This document shows positions 13,201-27,778 of a stretch of 64,000 nucleotides of DNA, piece by piece. Source of the DNA: Opisthorchis felineus (Eukaryota; Platyhelminthes; Trematoda; Opisthorchiida; Opisthorchiidae); the NCBI GenBank assembly GCA_004794785.1, contig SJOL01009743.1, forward strand, positions 484,670 to 548,669, written 5' to 3'. The notes below the pieces were generated by a model. The model had not been told where the DNA came from, searched no databases, and was given only the letters and a program-made list of their open reading frames with translations. Every line of letters begins with the position of its first letter. The first letter of the stretch is position 1. A program made the translations under genes and the position numbers.

Positions 13201-16200
13201 ATGCACTTCATCGATCATTTCAGTTCATCTGCTTATAACCCAGACATTTTGGAAAAAAAATCAAAAAGCACAAGTTAAGTTGCTATTTATTCTTGCTCTC
13301 CCTTTCAAATACGAATGTCGCAGACAAGACCAGTAGAAAGCCGTTTATTCATACGGGTGGATGTTGTGGAATAGTTCCTGTATTTGCTTGTCAACGAAGC
13401 AAGATTTCCTCCAGTAGCTGATCATGTGGCTGTTAATCTGTTCTCCGAGAATAGTAATTAGTTTGTGACCGACCAATGAAAGGAATATCACCAGTACATG
13501 TTGTGATGAATTTGTATCCAATCTGAGGTTCATGTACGACGACAAGTAGGGACTGATTATGACCCGACAAGCTGGTGTTTCTGCAGTCCGGTGGACAGCA
13601 CTCTTATATTTTGTTGAACGCAGCGGTTGCAGCAATGCTTGCACCTTAGTCTATATATATAGGGCATGAACACTCATGGTATACACCTTCCTTCGTATTT
13701 TCAAAGTGCATTCCGAACTGTGTTCAAGTTTTGTATGCCACAACTCAATGGAAGCTAAGGTACGGAATTATTGAGTTGAAAGCATTCAAACCATTCAACA
13801 AACCAAAATACAGCACAAATGTCAACTGTACCATTCAAATTACGTGCAAAAATACCCTAAAAACCCATTATATTAATGATGAAAATACTATCTGAAAATC
13901 TTATGAACAGTTGTAGATGTGATGGAAGTTCCTACTCAACCGCGTACTTATCATGACTATTTCTGTAATGTTGCAAAGTTTACCTAGCATGACGAAACGG
14001 TTAACTACTACATAACAAATAGACGATGTTTTTCATTTATCCCGCCACCTCCTCCTGGTTGAACAAAAATGATTCAATCTAGATTTAAGAGACCGTCACA
14101 GTGGGAGACAAGACGACCTTTTGATCCACCCAGTACGGATAAAACATAAGGACATTTCTGGAAAACTGGCTTCCTCTGTTTCTTTTGCTAGGACTTTCGA
14201 TAAAAAATTTACTTGCATCCTCGTACTGTTAATCCAGACGGGCAACTGCCGGCGAATAACTCTTAAGAAGAAACGTGTGCACTTGTATTACACTCGGTCC
14301 AGAGTTAAGCTAAACAAAAAATCCGGAGTTCGAAGTAGTACTGTATTTTAGATTTGAAGTTGGGCAAAATGCATAATTTGTGTCTTCGTCTACAGGTTAT
14401 TGATCACTGGCTGTTGTCTTAAACAGTATGTTGTTAGCACTGCGAAGAGTGCGTCCAGTTGCAGGTGGTGAGTGACATTGAACACCCCCCCCCCATGCAA
14501 CCAGATAAACAAAACAACATCTGACCAAATCGTATGGTTGGGTATAATAGTGTCAGATTACATTTACAAGACAATTAACTGGATAAATTTATGTCGTTTT
14601 GCTGAAATTCCCCAGAGATCGCCACTTCGAAAGGTTAACGGCAAGGTTTCATTTCATCTTCTGAAGTTATGCATCACCTTTATGTGCAATGCCACACGAT
14701 TAACTGGGATGGGTGTTCCGGTTAATTTACACACCAGTATGAACACAGAAGCTTGCTAAATCTTGCGCATTTTGTTACTACTAATATATATCCCTCCACC
14801 TAATTGATTACCACATCTAACCACACCTACAGAAAATTTGTCACCACTTTTGTTTCCTCACGTATACAAGGTGCCCTCATGAGGATGACACGCTTGACTC
14901 TTATCTCTGATTTTTTTCTCCGTCCATGTGGTTCTCTTTAAAATGGGACTTTAATCCTAAGTTAAACCTCAGCGATCACACTGATACACAGATGTTTGCT
15001 TTGACCCTCATCTGCAGAGAGCACCGATATTTGTGAATTGTTTCGGCCATTGGCACGACCTACCAAAACATTAGATCGTGAGTTCCAATACCCTGAACGG
15101 TGTCCATTGCAACAAGAACTTTTTATGGACGAGGGTATCATCAAAATTTTGCTGAATTCCTTGTTGTCTTCTTCTGGTATGTTCTACATCTAGAATGCAA
15201 GCTGGCTGATTTATGTTCGCCCGACTATTCCGAGAACATTTTCCTACATGTTGCGATAACTTATCGAGACTTCGTTATCTGGTGTACTTCCCACAATCAC
15301 CGATGAACATCGCATCACTTAAACACATTATACAATGTAGCTAGATTAGTAGCAGCTTGAAATATGTGGGTTAGGAAAAGTCATTAAGACGGATTAAAAA
15401 TTCTGATGTACTCAGAGCCATCATTAGTGGCTAGCTGGGTCCCGTGAGAGGAACTGGAAAGTGACAAGCCACTAATGGATTACGCGCTTCTCAGCAGTAG
15501 GTATGAGTAGTATATTTTGGTCCGAAATAATGAAGTAGACATGCAACTACCAGCAGATTTCTCTCGCTTCAATTTTCAGGTAATTATTCCAAAGTACCAT
15601 CATCGTTGCCTGACTAGATTCCATTTCTCCTACAAATGCATTATTCTGTTCATCAGAAACCCTTCACACTGGGTTTGTCTTCTGCACCTGGTCGTGGGAA
15701 ATCTCTGATTTCCTATATTTTTGAAGACAGACGTATAATCTCGCATTTCAGTCGAAGCAGATGTCCAAAAATCCAATGATCTCAGACACGGTCTAGTGCA
15801 TCGGTGGCATACCTGTACGCTTGTCGGCAGGTCATGTCATTTTGGTAAGATTTGCATTTTTCGTTCCGGCCCAAAAATGAGAATAATTGCCTGGTGGAGG
15901 TCTATTTTAATATTAGAGCAAGATGACAATTATTTGAACCGCGAAAAACGATATGTTATCTTGAAGTGCTTTATCATATTGACCAGATACAGTCGAACCA
16001 TTGAGCTTTGCGAAGGCTTTATGTAATCAACGCCTATACTTTCTAATACAGTCGGTCAATTCATAACCGTAGACTTCTCGGCGTGGCTCGACAGGGTAAT
16101 ACCGCAAGTGACAGCAGTCAGTTTTTGCGACAGTCAACTGGCAGATTCATTCGTGAGACAAAGAGCATCGCTATTGTGATCTATTTAACTTGAGGAATAG

Positions 16201-16554
16201 ATTCTTCATTAGGCAAGCTACATACCCCTCTTTTGATATTTACGAGGACATCGTTCTGTCGAGTGAACTACTGTACCGAAATGATTGTACTTTGCTTCGA
16301 ACACATTTTGTAACCACCGATAGTTGAAACAAATTCTTCAGGTCTTTCAAATCAATTCTCAATGCACATTCATCTGATGCACTTGTTTAACGTACTAGTA
16401 ACCTGGCATCTTACGCGGTTGGGTATGCAGACTGGAGTGTTACAAAAATCTTGGAACGGATACACGTTCATTGGTTCGTACGATGTTGTTATTTTGACTT
16501 TCTAAATGCAAATAAAAAATCGGATAAATCCCAGTTCAGCTGAGGAAACTATGA
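10237..16554. other. no supportable gene; a few simple repeats
   Basis: About 6.3 kb of AT-rich DNA with only short frames on both strands. The plus-strand frames of 109 codons at 12,797-13,126 and 89 codons at 10,981-11,250 lack domain signatures and have antisense frames of similar length. A run of ten C lies at 14,485-14,494. Nothing pairs convincingly with other parts of the window. Confidence 0.5.
14485..14494. repeat. poly-C tract
   Basis: Ten consecutive C residues in otherwise AT-rich DNA. Such tracts are prone to slippage and sequencing error. Confidence 0.9.
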
Positions 16555-16584
16555 ATGACTCCACTTATTCATAAGTGGAGTCAT
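16555..16584. repeat. perfect palindrome, 14-bp arms
   Basis: The left arm ATGACTCCACTTAT is followed by a 2-bp centre (TC) and its exact reverse complement. All 14 pairs match and the match stops immediately outside. No T-tract follows, so this is not a simple polymerase III terminator. It could form a cruciform or an RNA hairpin, or be the junction of two inverted repeat copies. Confidence 0.95.
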
Positions 16585-19339
16585 CCTGAGTGATATGAAA
16601 GACACAAGGTTGATTCGCTCTGGGGCAATTAAGGTGGGTTTGGCTTGTTGGGTACAACTTGCGTCCGCTTATCGAATGCTCCTGGAATTTGTTTCCATTA
16701 GACACTCAAGGCCCCTTGGTGACTGGAACGATATACGGAGCTCTCTGCTTAACCAAACGGCACCAGATGAGTAAAGCAGTGTTTGTGAGCCACGCATCCT
16801 TATTGGGAGGGTATATTTCGTGGCAGTGAGCGATTATTTCGGGCACTCTTGTCAAAGACCATGTTGTCATTGTACTTTAACATTTCAAATGCAAATAGCT
16901 TCGAAAGTCTTTGAAAGGAAGCTTCTACCAGCAGAATTACAACGAAGCACTTGATAAGGCGAACAATTAGGTAGTATAAATCTTGCAGTGTGCAGAAGTG
17001 TGAAGCGACATCGCACGCTAGGGAACCGATTCACTGGAGCTGTTTCTGAACGCGCAAAATTCCAAAGCCCTGAGCACTACAAAGTTACTTTTGCACTCCT
17101 CGAAAAAATCAATATTTTAGGCATAGTAAGCATTTGAATTTCGGCCCAACTGTATGCAGTCTGGATTGCGCGCTAAATGATATTTCAGTATCCCATCGAG
17201 TTGACTATTCAGTAACTTGTTTCTTGGGATGTTGTTCCATGACCAGACAACTGGCAATGGATCAGTTTTGGCTAGTAGGTGTCATTCGACAACATGCGGA
17301 GACCAAGTAATATAACGGGATGAACCAAAGAGGTGGCCAGTAGGGACTGAATTCTATTGTGGTGGTCCGTGAACTAAGGTACTGCAGCTAACCGGCAAAT
17401 AATCACTACATCTGCAAGTCAGGAACATGAGTGTAGTTCGATTGGAATGGGACACTTGATGATGCGGAGCAACGTCTCACCAAATCAGGAGTTCCTATTG
17501 ACACAGTTGTGTACAGTTAGATTTGTTTTCGGACCGATACAACCTAAGAATAATGCCTACTTCATCATGCGTTGACGAGATGAATTGCCCGCTGGCCTGG
17601 GTGCTGGTGTTGAGCTTACCTGGTCAGTTAAACAACGGCGTTGTTGTGCCTACTCGGAATATTTTTTTTCATGGTTGAAGGATTCTGGTGACAAAAACAG
17701 CGTATAGCCTGCATTGATTTTATATTCAACTTGGCCCAATGAAGTGAGCATTTACCAATTTCCTTATTTCCTCTCTTGAAAAGACATATTTTGCACACTT
17801 CTAGGTTTACACCTGTCTGAGTTGGACACGAAAACAATGATTTTCTCGACAGACGGTAAAGCAAAACTTGACTACCGGAAACCGCATTATTAAATAATTT
17901 CTTGGAGTGAAGTATATTCTGTCTCAGCAATTTCCGTACCCTAACCACCTTATTGTGGAATAGCCGATCGCATCTGACTTCAGCGATAGTTCCTAGTAGG
18001 TTTGGATGGCCACCATCTCAGCGCCAAAATGACTATTCCCTCTTATTCAGAATGAATGCTTAACAAGACAAATTACCTCGGAGGACGTCTTAGTATTCGC
18101 AAGATTGCGCATGGACAGAAAGCCAAAGTGGGTTGGCCGACACACATTCTTCAGCCTCATATCATTTACAGTAAATCCCTTTCTGCTTGCCAATATCTGT
18201 GTTGGAAACAAAGACGGTCCGGGCTTCAGTTAGTCCGGGCTTGAAACATCTATTAATTTACAGACAAAAAATTGACTACAACAAATTTTTGATTTTCGTT
18301 CACTATGTAGACCAAAGTTAATTATGGCTGCCATAAATCAAATATTGCTGAGCCGACATCGGCTCACTTCCAAAAATGTGTTTTAAAAATGTGTTTTAAA
18401 AAGCGCGAGCAAAAGGCGTTTCTAGCCTGGCTTGCTAAATGTATAATCCGGAAACCTAATCCGTTCCAACCATTTCAGCGAATAGTTCACTTGATGAATC
18501 TCTGCAAACAACATGACTCACTTACGCTCATCGCTTTGCGCTGCCTGATTTCAAAGCTTGCATATAGTTTCATGGGCTAGTCAGTTTATCATCCTTTCAC
18601 GAGTAGGAAGTAGCATAAATATCGAAGAGTACTCTTGGGCTCGTATAATTTTTGTAAATCCAACAATTGGAATATCCCTAAATTTCTCACATAAAACTTT
18701 TCACTGAGAACTGTAAAAAAATATTTAAATCGGGAATTATATATTTTTCATGCTCTGATCTTCCGGACATTTATATCTCTATCCATTGAGTTGAACAGTA
18801 GAAGTAGAGAAGCTGTGGTACATTTTTGTGTATGCAGCCAAACTTGGAGGAAACTAGCCCAATCAAATAAGGTTGAATGTAAAGGGATAGTTGGTAGGCC
18901 GGAAAGTTTATCTGATACACCACAGTTGTATAACCAAAACAAGAAAGAAACTTAGTGTCAATCATATACATATGTTCATTAAAATCAATAAAAGTGTTGA
19001 GAAGAAATATCAGCTTACAGATAATTCCGCTCATTCTGTCGCCGACTTGAAGAACATAATTACATATCACGGACACGTTTACCAATGTCTTACTTCTTTC
19101 GTTCTTCTCCAAAGCATGGCCTTTAATGATTTATAGATAGTTATGAGATTGGTTGAATTCACTCAAAGGAGACCATTTAAACGAGAGTGCTACAAAGGTG
19201 AAAAGTGTTCAATTATCGATGTGATGTAAATAATTTCCAGTATTCCCCAGAAGAAAAACGCACATAATGTGTCTTCACTGCTGCAACTTAATCGGCATAA
19301 TCTATATAAGCATATATATATATAATAGACGGATCACGC
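16585..19339. other. no supportable gene
   Basis: Short frames only. The minus-strand 106-codon frame at 17,628-17,948 begins and ends without splice context and shows no family signature. A direct repeat of a 13-bp unit (AAAAATGTGTTTT, two copies) lies at 18,372-18,397. Otherwise nothing is recognisable. Confidence 0.5.
19312..19324. repeat. short (TA)n microsatellite
   Basis: Alternating A and T directly upstream of the reversed YX repeat copy. It may mark the tail or insertion site of that copy. Confidence 0.8.
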
Positions 19340-19615
19340 TACTCGTAAGATTGCCGAAAACTCTTCGGCAGTCCATGTCAGGTCTCACTCTTCTTGGGGC
19401 CCATAGAGCGGAAGCAGAACCCAGATTGCACGTAATTCGACTTATACACTTATTTACACACCAATCTGGTTCTCAAGGTAGACTCACCTGAAAACCTAAC
19501 TGAGACACTCTTTGATGATAATCCTCTTCAACTGAATTTTCTGCACCAAGCCGCCTCATATTTCAGTTGGCACAATATTCGAGGTATCGTAATACATTTT
19601 ATTGCGGCGGGACAA
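19340..19615 (-). mobile_element. YX dispersed repeat, reversed copy
   Basis: This is the only copy in the window on the minus strand. Reading the minus strand downward from about 19,615, the X part comes first: it holds the signature CGAATAT-GTGCCAACTGAAA, then ATGAGGCGGCTTGGTGCAG, and ends at an AACCAGATTGG block. The Y part follows: GCCCCAAGAAGAG, then a GAAGAGTTTTCGGCAA end near 19,345. The plus-strand frame across Y reads LTLLGAHRAE, the degenerate form of the ALLGAH string seen in the 63-kb copy. Divergence from the 59-63 kb copies is substantial, so the insertion is old. No coding capacity is credible. It is probably a short interspersed or satellite-derived element. Confidence 0.7.
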
Positions 19616-19620
19616 TGGAC

Positions 19621-22600
19621 AAAAGACATATGTAAGGTATATGTGCGAAAGTACACATATGCATTCATGTATAGATAAACCTGATATCAAGGTCACCGGT
19701 ATCAAGTCATAGCGGCTAAAGCAGATCCTTTTTGGGCCGTGGTTTTCGGGCTGACGACATGTGTTCACTACCCTTATTCCCTGTATCAGTTTACTGTGCT
19801 GTTTCTTACTAGAGCGACAGAAGTCTTGATGCGAAAGTTATTTAAGCATTCGAAGTACCACAAAAATCATCTACTGCTGAATGTCATCTGCCAGTAACAC
19901 TATACTGCTTAGTTTCACACTCTACAAAAACCAAAATTGTCATTCACTCACGTGACTTTCTAGTTTTGTACGTTTACGTCACTTGTGTCACCTGACTCTC
20001 CTTGCACGCGTGCGGATGTCAGATAGCTCTTAAGCACGTGCAAAACAATGTGTACCCAATGGCCAAAGAGGCATGCATCTGGTTCTGGTTTAACGCCTAC
20101 TGGGCTTTTTACAATGCCAGATTCGATACGAGTCTTGAAATGACTCTGCATACAACCACCACGCTGTCAACAACTTACCTCATGCGTCAACGAATTAGAG
20201 TGATAACGTTAAATCTCATATGATAACGTTGTGAAGGGTCGCCGGAATCCTGTTTTGTTTGCTGGGAGAAGTTCTTCAAAGGCAGTCAACAGTCGAACAA
20301 CTGATAACATACTATTATTGAGTTGATAGAGAAATAACATAAACACGCGGTATTAATCAAACCTGAGTGGACTGCCGCTCCTCTTCCCCCCCAAAGTTAC
20401 CATTCTATCCAGTGACCGATTTCGATCCCATTAGGGATTGATCATTTTATGGAAATGGGGAGTAGAACCATTACTCTCAATAAGCTTCTGTTTATAAAGG
20501 GAACAGCATGATTTGTTCTCAATCAAATAAGTAACGTACCGCCGATATATGTCAACTTGTATGGAGTGTCGTAGTCTCATCAAAGGGTCACCAAGGGCAA
20601 AGAGATCTTTATCCCTTTCAGTACAGTCTGTCTTCGAGGATCCGGGATCACAAATGAGTCCTAAAAATGGACTTGATAACTTTAAAACACCTTACACATT
20701 ATTCCTCAGCGGACTTGTCTCTTGTAATAAATCGCCCAAACAATGCTGACTAATCTGAAAGTCAAACAAATTTGTCGGCCACTCCACCAAAACAGGCTGT
20801 TTGAGTGACTCGCTAAATCGCTTAGCGTCTGCCACTTGTAATCTATGGCTTGTTTTAACCTCTATTTTCAAGTTTTCCTAGTTGGAATTTGCGTGGTATC
20901 CAACTTCATCCTAGTAACCTCAAAGCTCTGTTTCAGACAGTATGCCACACAATATTTGTGTAATGCCCGATCACAAGACTTCGGAAAACTGGTACATCTA
21001 GCACCCGCGCTATTTTATCTTTAAGTGCTTGATCCCCGGCGATTTTATAATACTGAGAGAATCAGTTTAGAGTGGTTCGTCCGTGACAACCGTCACGTGA
21101 GCAAGTAATTGGTGGCAAATTGGAGTCGAGACAGCAGCGAGTTAGACTAATCAGCTTAAGGTGGAAGGGAAATTCAATTTGCATACCACACGAACATTTC
21201 CAGCTGAAGCGACTGGTGACACAACAAGTAATCAGAACATCTACGGTCAAACAGAATGCCATAAAGTACCTCCGTTCTCCTGGTTGGTACTCATCAGATT
21301 CTTTTTGCATGTATGTAGTCCACCGAACAAGCTCCCATCTCTCAATTAAGACCAGTTTACACCAATCCCGTAAGGTTGGATTTGAAACTGCTACATTTCG
21401 TGAGAACAATCTCCAACTTCCAGCAAAAATCATTCGTTGTTTCGCTGAGGAGCGGTCTCGCTTACTAGCTGCGTATAGGATGGATGATTATTTTGGTTTC
21501 GCTATATTACGTATGGGCATGTCTAATCCCAGTGTGCACAAGTTTGTTTTTAACATTGTCGACGTTCCCAAACATGATTCTAATCTACGTGGATCCCACA
21601 ATCTACAGTATGCTTTCAAAAATAGACCTCGAAGTGCAGGCTATTTTCTGAAGGGGACGCAGCAGTAATCCTTGTCATACACAATTACGAAGAGACCCCT
21701 ACTGGAAGCCTACTGGAATGCTGAAACTTGATAAGGTGTATTTGAAAAGGCCTTCGAGCTCAGCATAACAAGCGCAGTAAAGTTTAAAGACCAGCTACTT
21801 AACAGATCCGTCCAATTCATAGCGAGATTTGTGGACCTTTGTGTGTGCCATCTGTTCTCAAACATTTCTGCTCAGTATCCTTTAGACACTTATTGTGTGG
21901 CATGGTACCAGACACTATGATCATAAAAACATTGCAGCATAAAATCCTGAATATGGACACCCCTGAATACAGACCGTCTACCTGAGGAATATATAACGGC
22001 TCCCAGAAAGTCAGGATTCCGTGCGCCCTCCTCGCGAAGGCGTCTAAAGAACTTCGCTACTTCATTCAAATAAATTACCAAATAAATTACGACACACGCA
22101 ATGACTAACAGGCTGGTCATCCAAAAAGGGTGCAAATTCTTACCTCACCTACACGCACAACTGATGACGTACTTCCACACGGCGATGCTGTTGACATCCT
22201 TCCGAGATTCCTAGGCATTTTCAAATGTCAAGGCACATAGCATAAATTAACACACCAAGAGTTAAGTCAGCTGTTTTTGCCGTTGCGTCATGATGCTGTG
22301 AATTCATAGACGTTTTATCGTGACAAAGAAAATAACATTAACCACAGAAGGGGGCTGTACAGAATGAGTTTGTTCGGTTATTACCTCGAGTCTGTTAGTG
22401 ATAAAAAAACTGAGATCATCTTGATTTATCTACAGTCCTGAGAGCTGCGGCCGACGGATCCAGTCCAACATTGGAAGTCACATGTGGACAGTGCTTGCAT
22501 GGTGACGCACTGAAGATTTAAGGGTAGCAGTGAATGGCTTCGTACATTTCAAAAGCGTCAGGATATTAGCTATCGGCTCCTGAGTGGAGAGGCTGGTGAA

Positions 22601-25600
22601 GTTTCCGCAGCATCCTGGGTGATTAGTGCGTCTGTCTGCCACAACTGACGCGAACGTGTTCGTCTCTTCAGTTCTTGTTCTTCTTGTGCCTTGTTCTATG
22701 CGTACGGTTCATAGCACTCGAAAGATCCCCAACCATAACACAAGGCTTTTTCATATATTCAGCACCACATAGGTGAACCCAAGAAAACACTGTAGTTAGC
22801 AGATAAAAATTATGAATTTATCCAAAATATAGCACAGGCTGTACTAACTACGCTGATTTACGTTCCGAAGGTTGTCTTTCATTAGACGTAAGTAAGATCT
22901 TACTGATTTTCATAACGGTAAAGATATCTGCGAAAGGTAAAAATGGCCTTTATAAGCAGGTATTTGCAACAGTCACATTTCGCATATTGCTGTTTGCACG
23001 TGCGGTCGGTACTAGCCGCTCCCCCAAAGAGAGTTAGACCCTTGCCTAAGACCAGTTCGGTCATTGTCAGTGAGCCGTGGATTACTGTGTGTGGAAGCCT
23101 TGAAAAATATGACATATGACCAACCACTGCAGCAAGCGTGTTGTCATCTCCAGTCCAACTGGCAAACTTGTGTTGTGTAAGGTTCGCACTTAAAGTCAGT
23201 GATTACCACTGGAACACTGCTGTCGATAACAATTCTGTCTGCTTTAGAATGAAAACCATCGTCCATGAGAACCAGTACGTGTTTTGTAAGCATCTGCTGA
23301 TATACGTCAATAACCCGATTACTAATTTTAGAATTCACTTGGAAGGGGGATAGGTTGTCATCGAAACTGTAAGGGTAAGCGCAAGCCCAACTGACAAAGA
23401 TGGGATTTTGCAGCTTTTTCGGCATGTGCAGTCCACATTGTCTCAGTGAACAAGCAAACGGTACGCGCTGGCTTGTGTACCAAAATAACAAATAGCCCTT
23501 TAAATATTTCACCTCGGAGTTTACTTCACTATACTCGAGGAGGTTGGTGACGTCAATGTTGATCCTCGTAGAAGAAAATTGTAAAATTTCTTTGTGGGTA
23601 AATATAGAAGATCCTGTAGAGACCTGGTGGGGGGCGCCTGCTGCGGATTCTGCTGGAGAATCACTGGGGGGTGGATTACCTTACCGTAAGAACGAACCCA
23701 CAGTGAAATAAAGGAAACAATTTTCAGCGATCTGTGCTTATTGCAAATGTGCGAAACACGTTCAAAACTCAACAGGAAATACGGTTCAATGGTCCAGTAG
23801 CAGGAAAAATGTTCTGTGCAGACCGTCAGTTTTTGCTAAATTTGTTCTCCCCCCCCACCAAAAACGGTCAATAACACAAAATTATCAGGGCACAGCAGGC
23901 CTGCAATGGACATCCGTTTTTATTCTGACAGCATTTTCACAAGAACTGTAGAAAGATTGATGGGGAAGAAAAAACTAGTAGAATTCTATTTGACCTGTCA
24001 TTAGCGTCCATGCTGTCAGATTCCATTCACCTAGTCTGACAGATTTTTTTGGGGGTGTAGGCACGTCATGTTTTTGTTGTAAACTGATGTTAAGCACTTT
24101 TACTTCCACCGTAGTTCTTTATTTAATTACTGGGTTTCGTTGATTGTTTTTTTTTCTCAGATAAACTGACGTGGTTTTACTATAAGAAAGCACGAGTGAT
24201 CCATAGGGGTGCTGTTGTAAATAATAGCGGTGGCCTTAATTGTTGCATGAGATGACAGCAGTAAACTTAAGAATGGATGATAAAAAATTATTCCCTCATA
24301 GAGCGATACCCAAGCCCATCAGCAAAAAAACCACGTAGAAATCGTCGCATAATACTGTTTGGCACGAATTACTTACTACATTCACATTCCCAAATAAGGA
24401 GAAGCTTCACTATAAACAGCAAGGGGAATCTTAAAGGCATTCAATTCTTAACAAAGGGTGCCATTTGGTTGCTGACACGTTTGTTTGGGAGCTGAACTTA
24501 TGCCTGAATTGTTTCGAATTGTCCAGCGATAGCAGTTCGTTTTATGCACCTCCCAAAACAGATTTTGATTTCATGTATCCCCCGAAGTGGCCACATTCTC
24601 GAACTTTGGAACTGATATTTAGCAACTACACAACACATCTCCAACCATACTTAAATTCAGTCGTGTGTTTTATTAATAGATCATGAAGGTCACGTTACTA
24701 AACTCTGACTCCAGTCACTTAAAATCGCCATTTTTCCGGCCCACTGAACAGTGATTCCGGTCTAACTATGAGATATTGGGAGAGCGCGCTGCCTAGGTAT
24801 GTCGGTAGAAACACGACATATTGCGCTGTTTAGATAGCTGCAGTTAGATGCAAACATACGGAAAGAAGGTAAACCCTTCCACGTCTCCCTAGTACTGCTT
24901 ACTCGATACCAAAAAGGTGTGTACAAAGTTAATATCTGAGATTCTTTCTCGTGAGTCGTGCAAAAATAACTAATGGAATTTTAGTCCTCGAGGGAAGCTG
25001 CTTGAACTGAGTAGTGGATATGACACTAACCAAGCCTATAACTTGTCACTGAATGTTTTCGTAATAAATCAAGGCGTGGGGAAGCACGTAGGGTAAGAGT
25101 GGTATTCTAACATATGTTTAAAAGTATCTCACCTTAAATTTAGGAATGTGATCTCTGCCTCACTACTTACTACTGATGGATTGTTTTCCAAAATCATAAG
25201 TTGCATATGGTGCTCAGGCTGCACAGCTGTCTGCAAAAAAAATGACATTGAGATCAGCAGCTTTGTGACCTTAACGGAATTTTCGGTTTCCATATGATTT
25301 GTATGGGTTCATGCAATGGTCTATTTCAACCCAAGACTGGAGTTCCAACTGAACTATGGGTTTGTAGACAGCACCAGCTGCATCTTCGCTGAAAACAGAC
25401 ATGTTCTACCCGCATCCTGTAGTTTGGGCTCGAAGGAGTACCATACATCCACATGCAAAAGCGGGGAAAACTTCTGTTGAATAAATGACAACTTGCTCAG
25501 AGGCATAGCCTCTACCACTGCTTCTCCTATTCGCAGTTCATAATCCCCCATTAATTGACAAACTATGGCATATTTGGAGTCCAGCGCGGGAGCTAATGGA

Positions 25601-27778
25601 ATCTTCTCTTCACTATTTACTCAATTACTTAAGGGGGAGTGAAAATTCTACACGAGAAAAGGGCCCATCTTATGGGTTGCTTAATCGAGTATTCAAATTA
25701 GGAGTCAAACGTCTCAGCAAGCAGAGTATATGAAGTGATGTATAGCCGAGACTATCTCAGTCCAGTTACGACCGACGGCCCTGAAAGAAGCTGCTGTTGA
25801 ATCACCACACAGTAGATGCTGATGTGTTTCTTTGAACTTTTCTCTCGTGTTTTCTTCGGTTTGCAGGGAAACCGTCTTCTCGGGCTTACTGGAGAATTCT
25901 GCTGAGATTCTGCACCACTCAAGAGTATGATCGACAGTAAAAAAACTGAGCCTGCTTGCCACTGCCTGAAGGTTACATGATCAATTCAGCTCCGAGTTCG
26001 TTCATCGGAGGGTAGTACAATGTCTAAACACAGTACTACTGAGAAACAACCGATTTCTGGCACATAGCTGCAAAAACCCTCCGCAATTAGTATGGCGTTT
26101 TCATTTCACATAAATAAAACATTTGAACGTGCCTCTGATGAAGCCAGGCATCCTAATTATACTGTGGCCGAATATATCTGAACCCTCCTTGACCAATTAC
26201 ATAGTATAGAGTTTCCGATAGAGTGTCCTGTGCAGTGCCAGAGTTATGATTGATTAGTACACACAGAGCGAAAAGTGACTGGTATTTCAACTAGTGCGAA
26301 CTCGAAAATGGGGGGACAGTAGCACGGCACAATTTGGGCTATTAACGAGCATCCTCTCAAGTGAGGAAGCCTCGATTTGGGAACCAAAGGCTGTACCCAC
26401 ACACACAGTCAGTCTGCTCCAGCAGATCCGTCTGAAATTCATAGTGGAGAAAATCCACATAGCGTGTGTGTTGTGGGCTTAATTGCTCTATTCGGACTCG
26501 GATTCGACAAATCAATCCTCGAAAAAAAGAGCTGCCTGCTTATCTCCAGTATACAGAACAGCAGTTTGCCATGTTAGAAACTTGTACGTTCACCTGGAGA
26601 AACAGCCTTGAATGGAAGACAGAGCGGTTAGTGTGAGCACTGACGTGAATCTTGTCGTTTTCCTCGACTTATGATTGATGTATCTAGGGATGGAATCTAC
26701 ATAAGAGTAGTAATTAGGAGGCGACAAGGAGGAAAATGTAATGAAAAGAAAAAAGACGAGAAGTGACGGAAGTCTTCTGGATTTGATTATTTGACCCACT
26801 GTATGTAATAAATAAGCCAACCGAACTGAAGGTAGCACGCATATTTCCGCATATTTTGTGTATCGTGTGGGCCAGCATACGACAAAGCATCTGAATCTAG
26901 ACTGGAGGACGACTAAGTCCCCCATTCAGAGCCTTTGACTATGAAGTCTGACTGACAACCGTGATATTCGACATAGTACTCCTGGTTGAACTGAAAAAAA
27001 AACGGCAAACGTGTTCTAACCACGACAGGAAGGATAGGGAAACTGAGCTTCTCAGACCAATGAAGTATCATCCTGACAGTAGTGATTCCGTGGTTGCAAC
27101 ACAGATATTCCACAGAACAGCTCAGTGGATTGCTGAGACTCGCACCACAATATACAATTTCTCTCAGTCATGTAAGATGAGAGTAAATGTTCCCCGTGGA
27201 CTTACTGAGGTGTTGGTAACAAGATAACTCAGCAGTCAGTTATCGGTTAGTTTTAGGTAAAAAAACTTATCAAACTGGGTGGCCGGAGAGTGCCTCGTCA
27301 CCCCAAATGATCTCATAGCGTCTTCGGGCACCAGGAGAGTTTGTAGGATGAAAAAACTGTTCAATTACAAGGCGTGATGGGTGGCTCTGGCAAAACTTTC
27401 GATGAGTGCCGTCACAGATCTCTAGCAACTCCTGGCCTACTCCGTTTTCGATAGCCCATTCCTGTAACTAGAGAAGGTGCATCACTTAACAACGTACACG
27501 AGAGATCACATCTCTTAGAATTTTGCTAAACTATACCAAATGCTGTGGGCTCTAAATTGGTCAGCCTCGCTCTGCATCTGTTCCAGCTCTTAGCTAGATG
27601 TCCTCCAGCGTTTAACCGAATACAGCACACATCCTATGCTCAAAATACGGATGCGCAAGGCAACCTGATCGATTACATTTTATTGAACTAAGTGTAGTCT
27701 TGCATGGCGTTCATTCATTTTAAACACCGTCACAAAAAATGCACCAGATCCCCCTTACTGTTTCCACGTATTGTTGAG
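19621..27778. other. no supportable gene
   Basis: About 8.1 kb without a recognisable exon, apart from the long open frame at 21,120-21,668 listed separately. Small direct repeats occur, such as a 12-bp unit CAAATAAATTAC twice at 22,067-22,090. A run of about eight C lies near 23,851. No large-scale internal homology to the rest of the window was found. Confidence 0.5.
21120..21668 (+). other. 182-codon open frame, unknown
   Basis: This is the longest uninterrupted frame near no other feature, but it opens with TTG rather than ATG. The antisense frame is open for 123 codons over its first 370 bases. The C-terminal half reads smoothly (for example CFAEERSRLLAAYRMDD, then NIVDVPKHDS) and contains no obvious signal peptide or membrane segment. 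A rough estimate at about 44% GC gives around 0.2 such runs per 64 kb by chance, so it is suggestive rather than significant. No splice pair or family recognised. It could be a decayed repeat ORF or a real exon. Confidence 0.2.

Noticed and set aside
26590..26925. Second receptor exon on the left arm (111-codon minus-strand frame with hydrophobic parts)
   Set aside because: It lacks the LSWTP and TM7 landmarks and does not align with the receptor exon; the inverted homology stops before the receptor.
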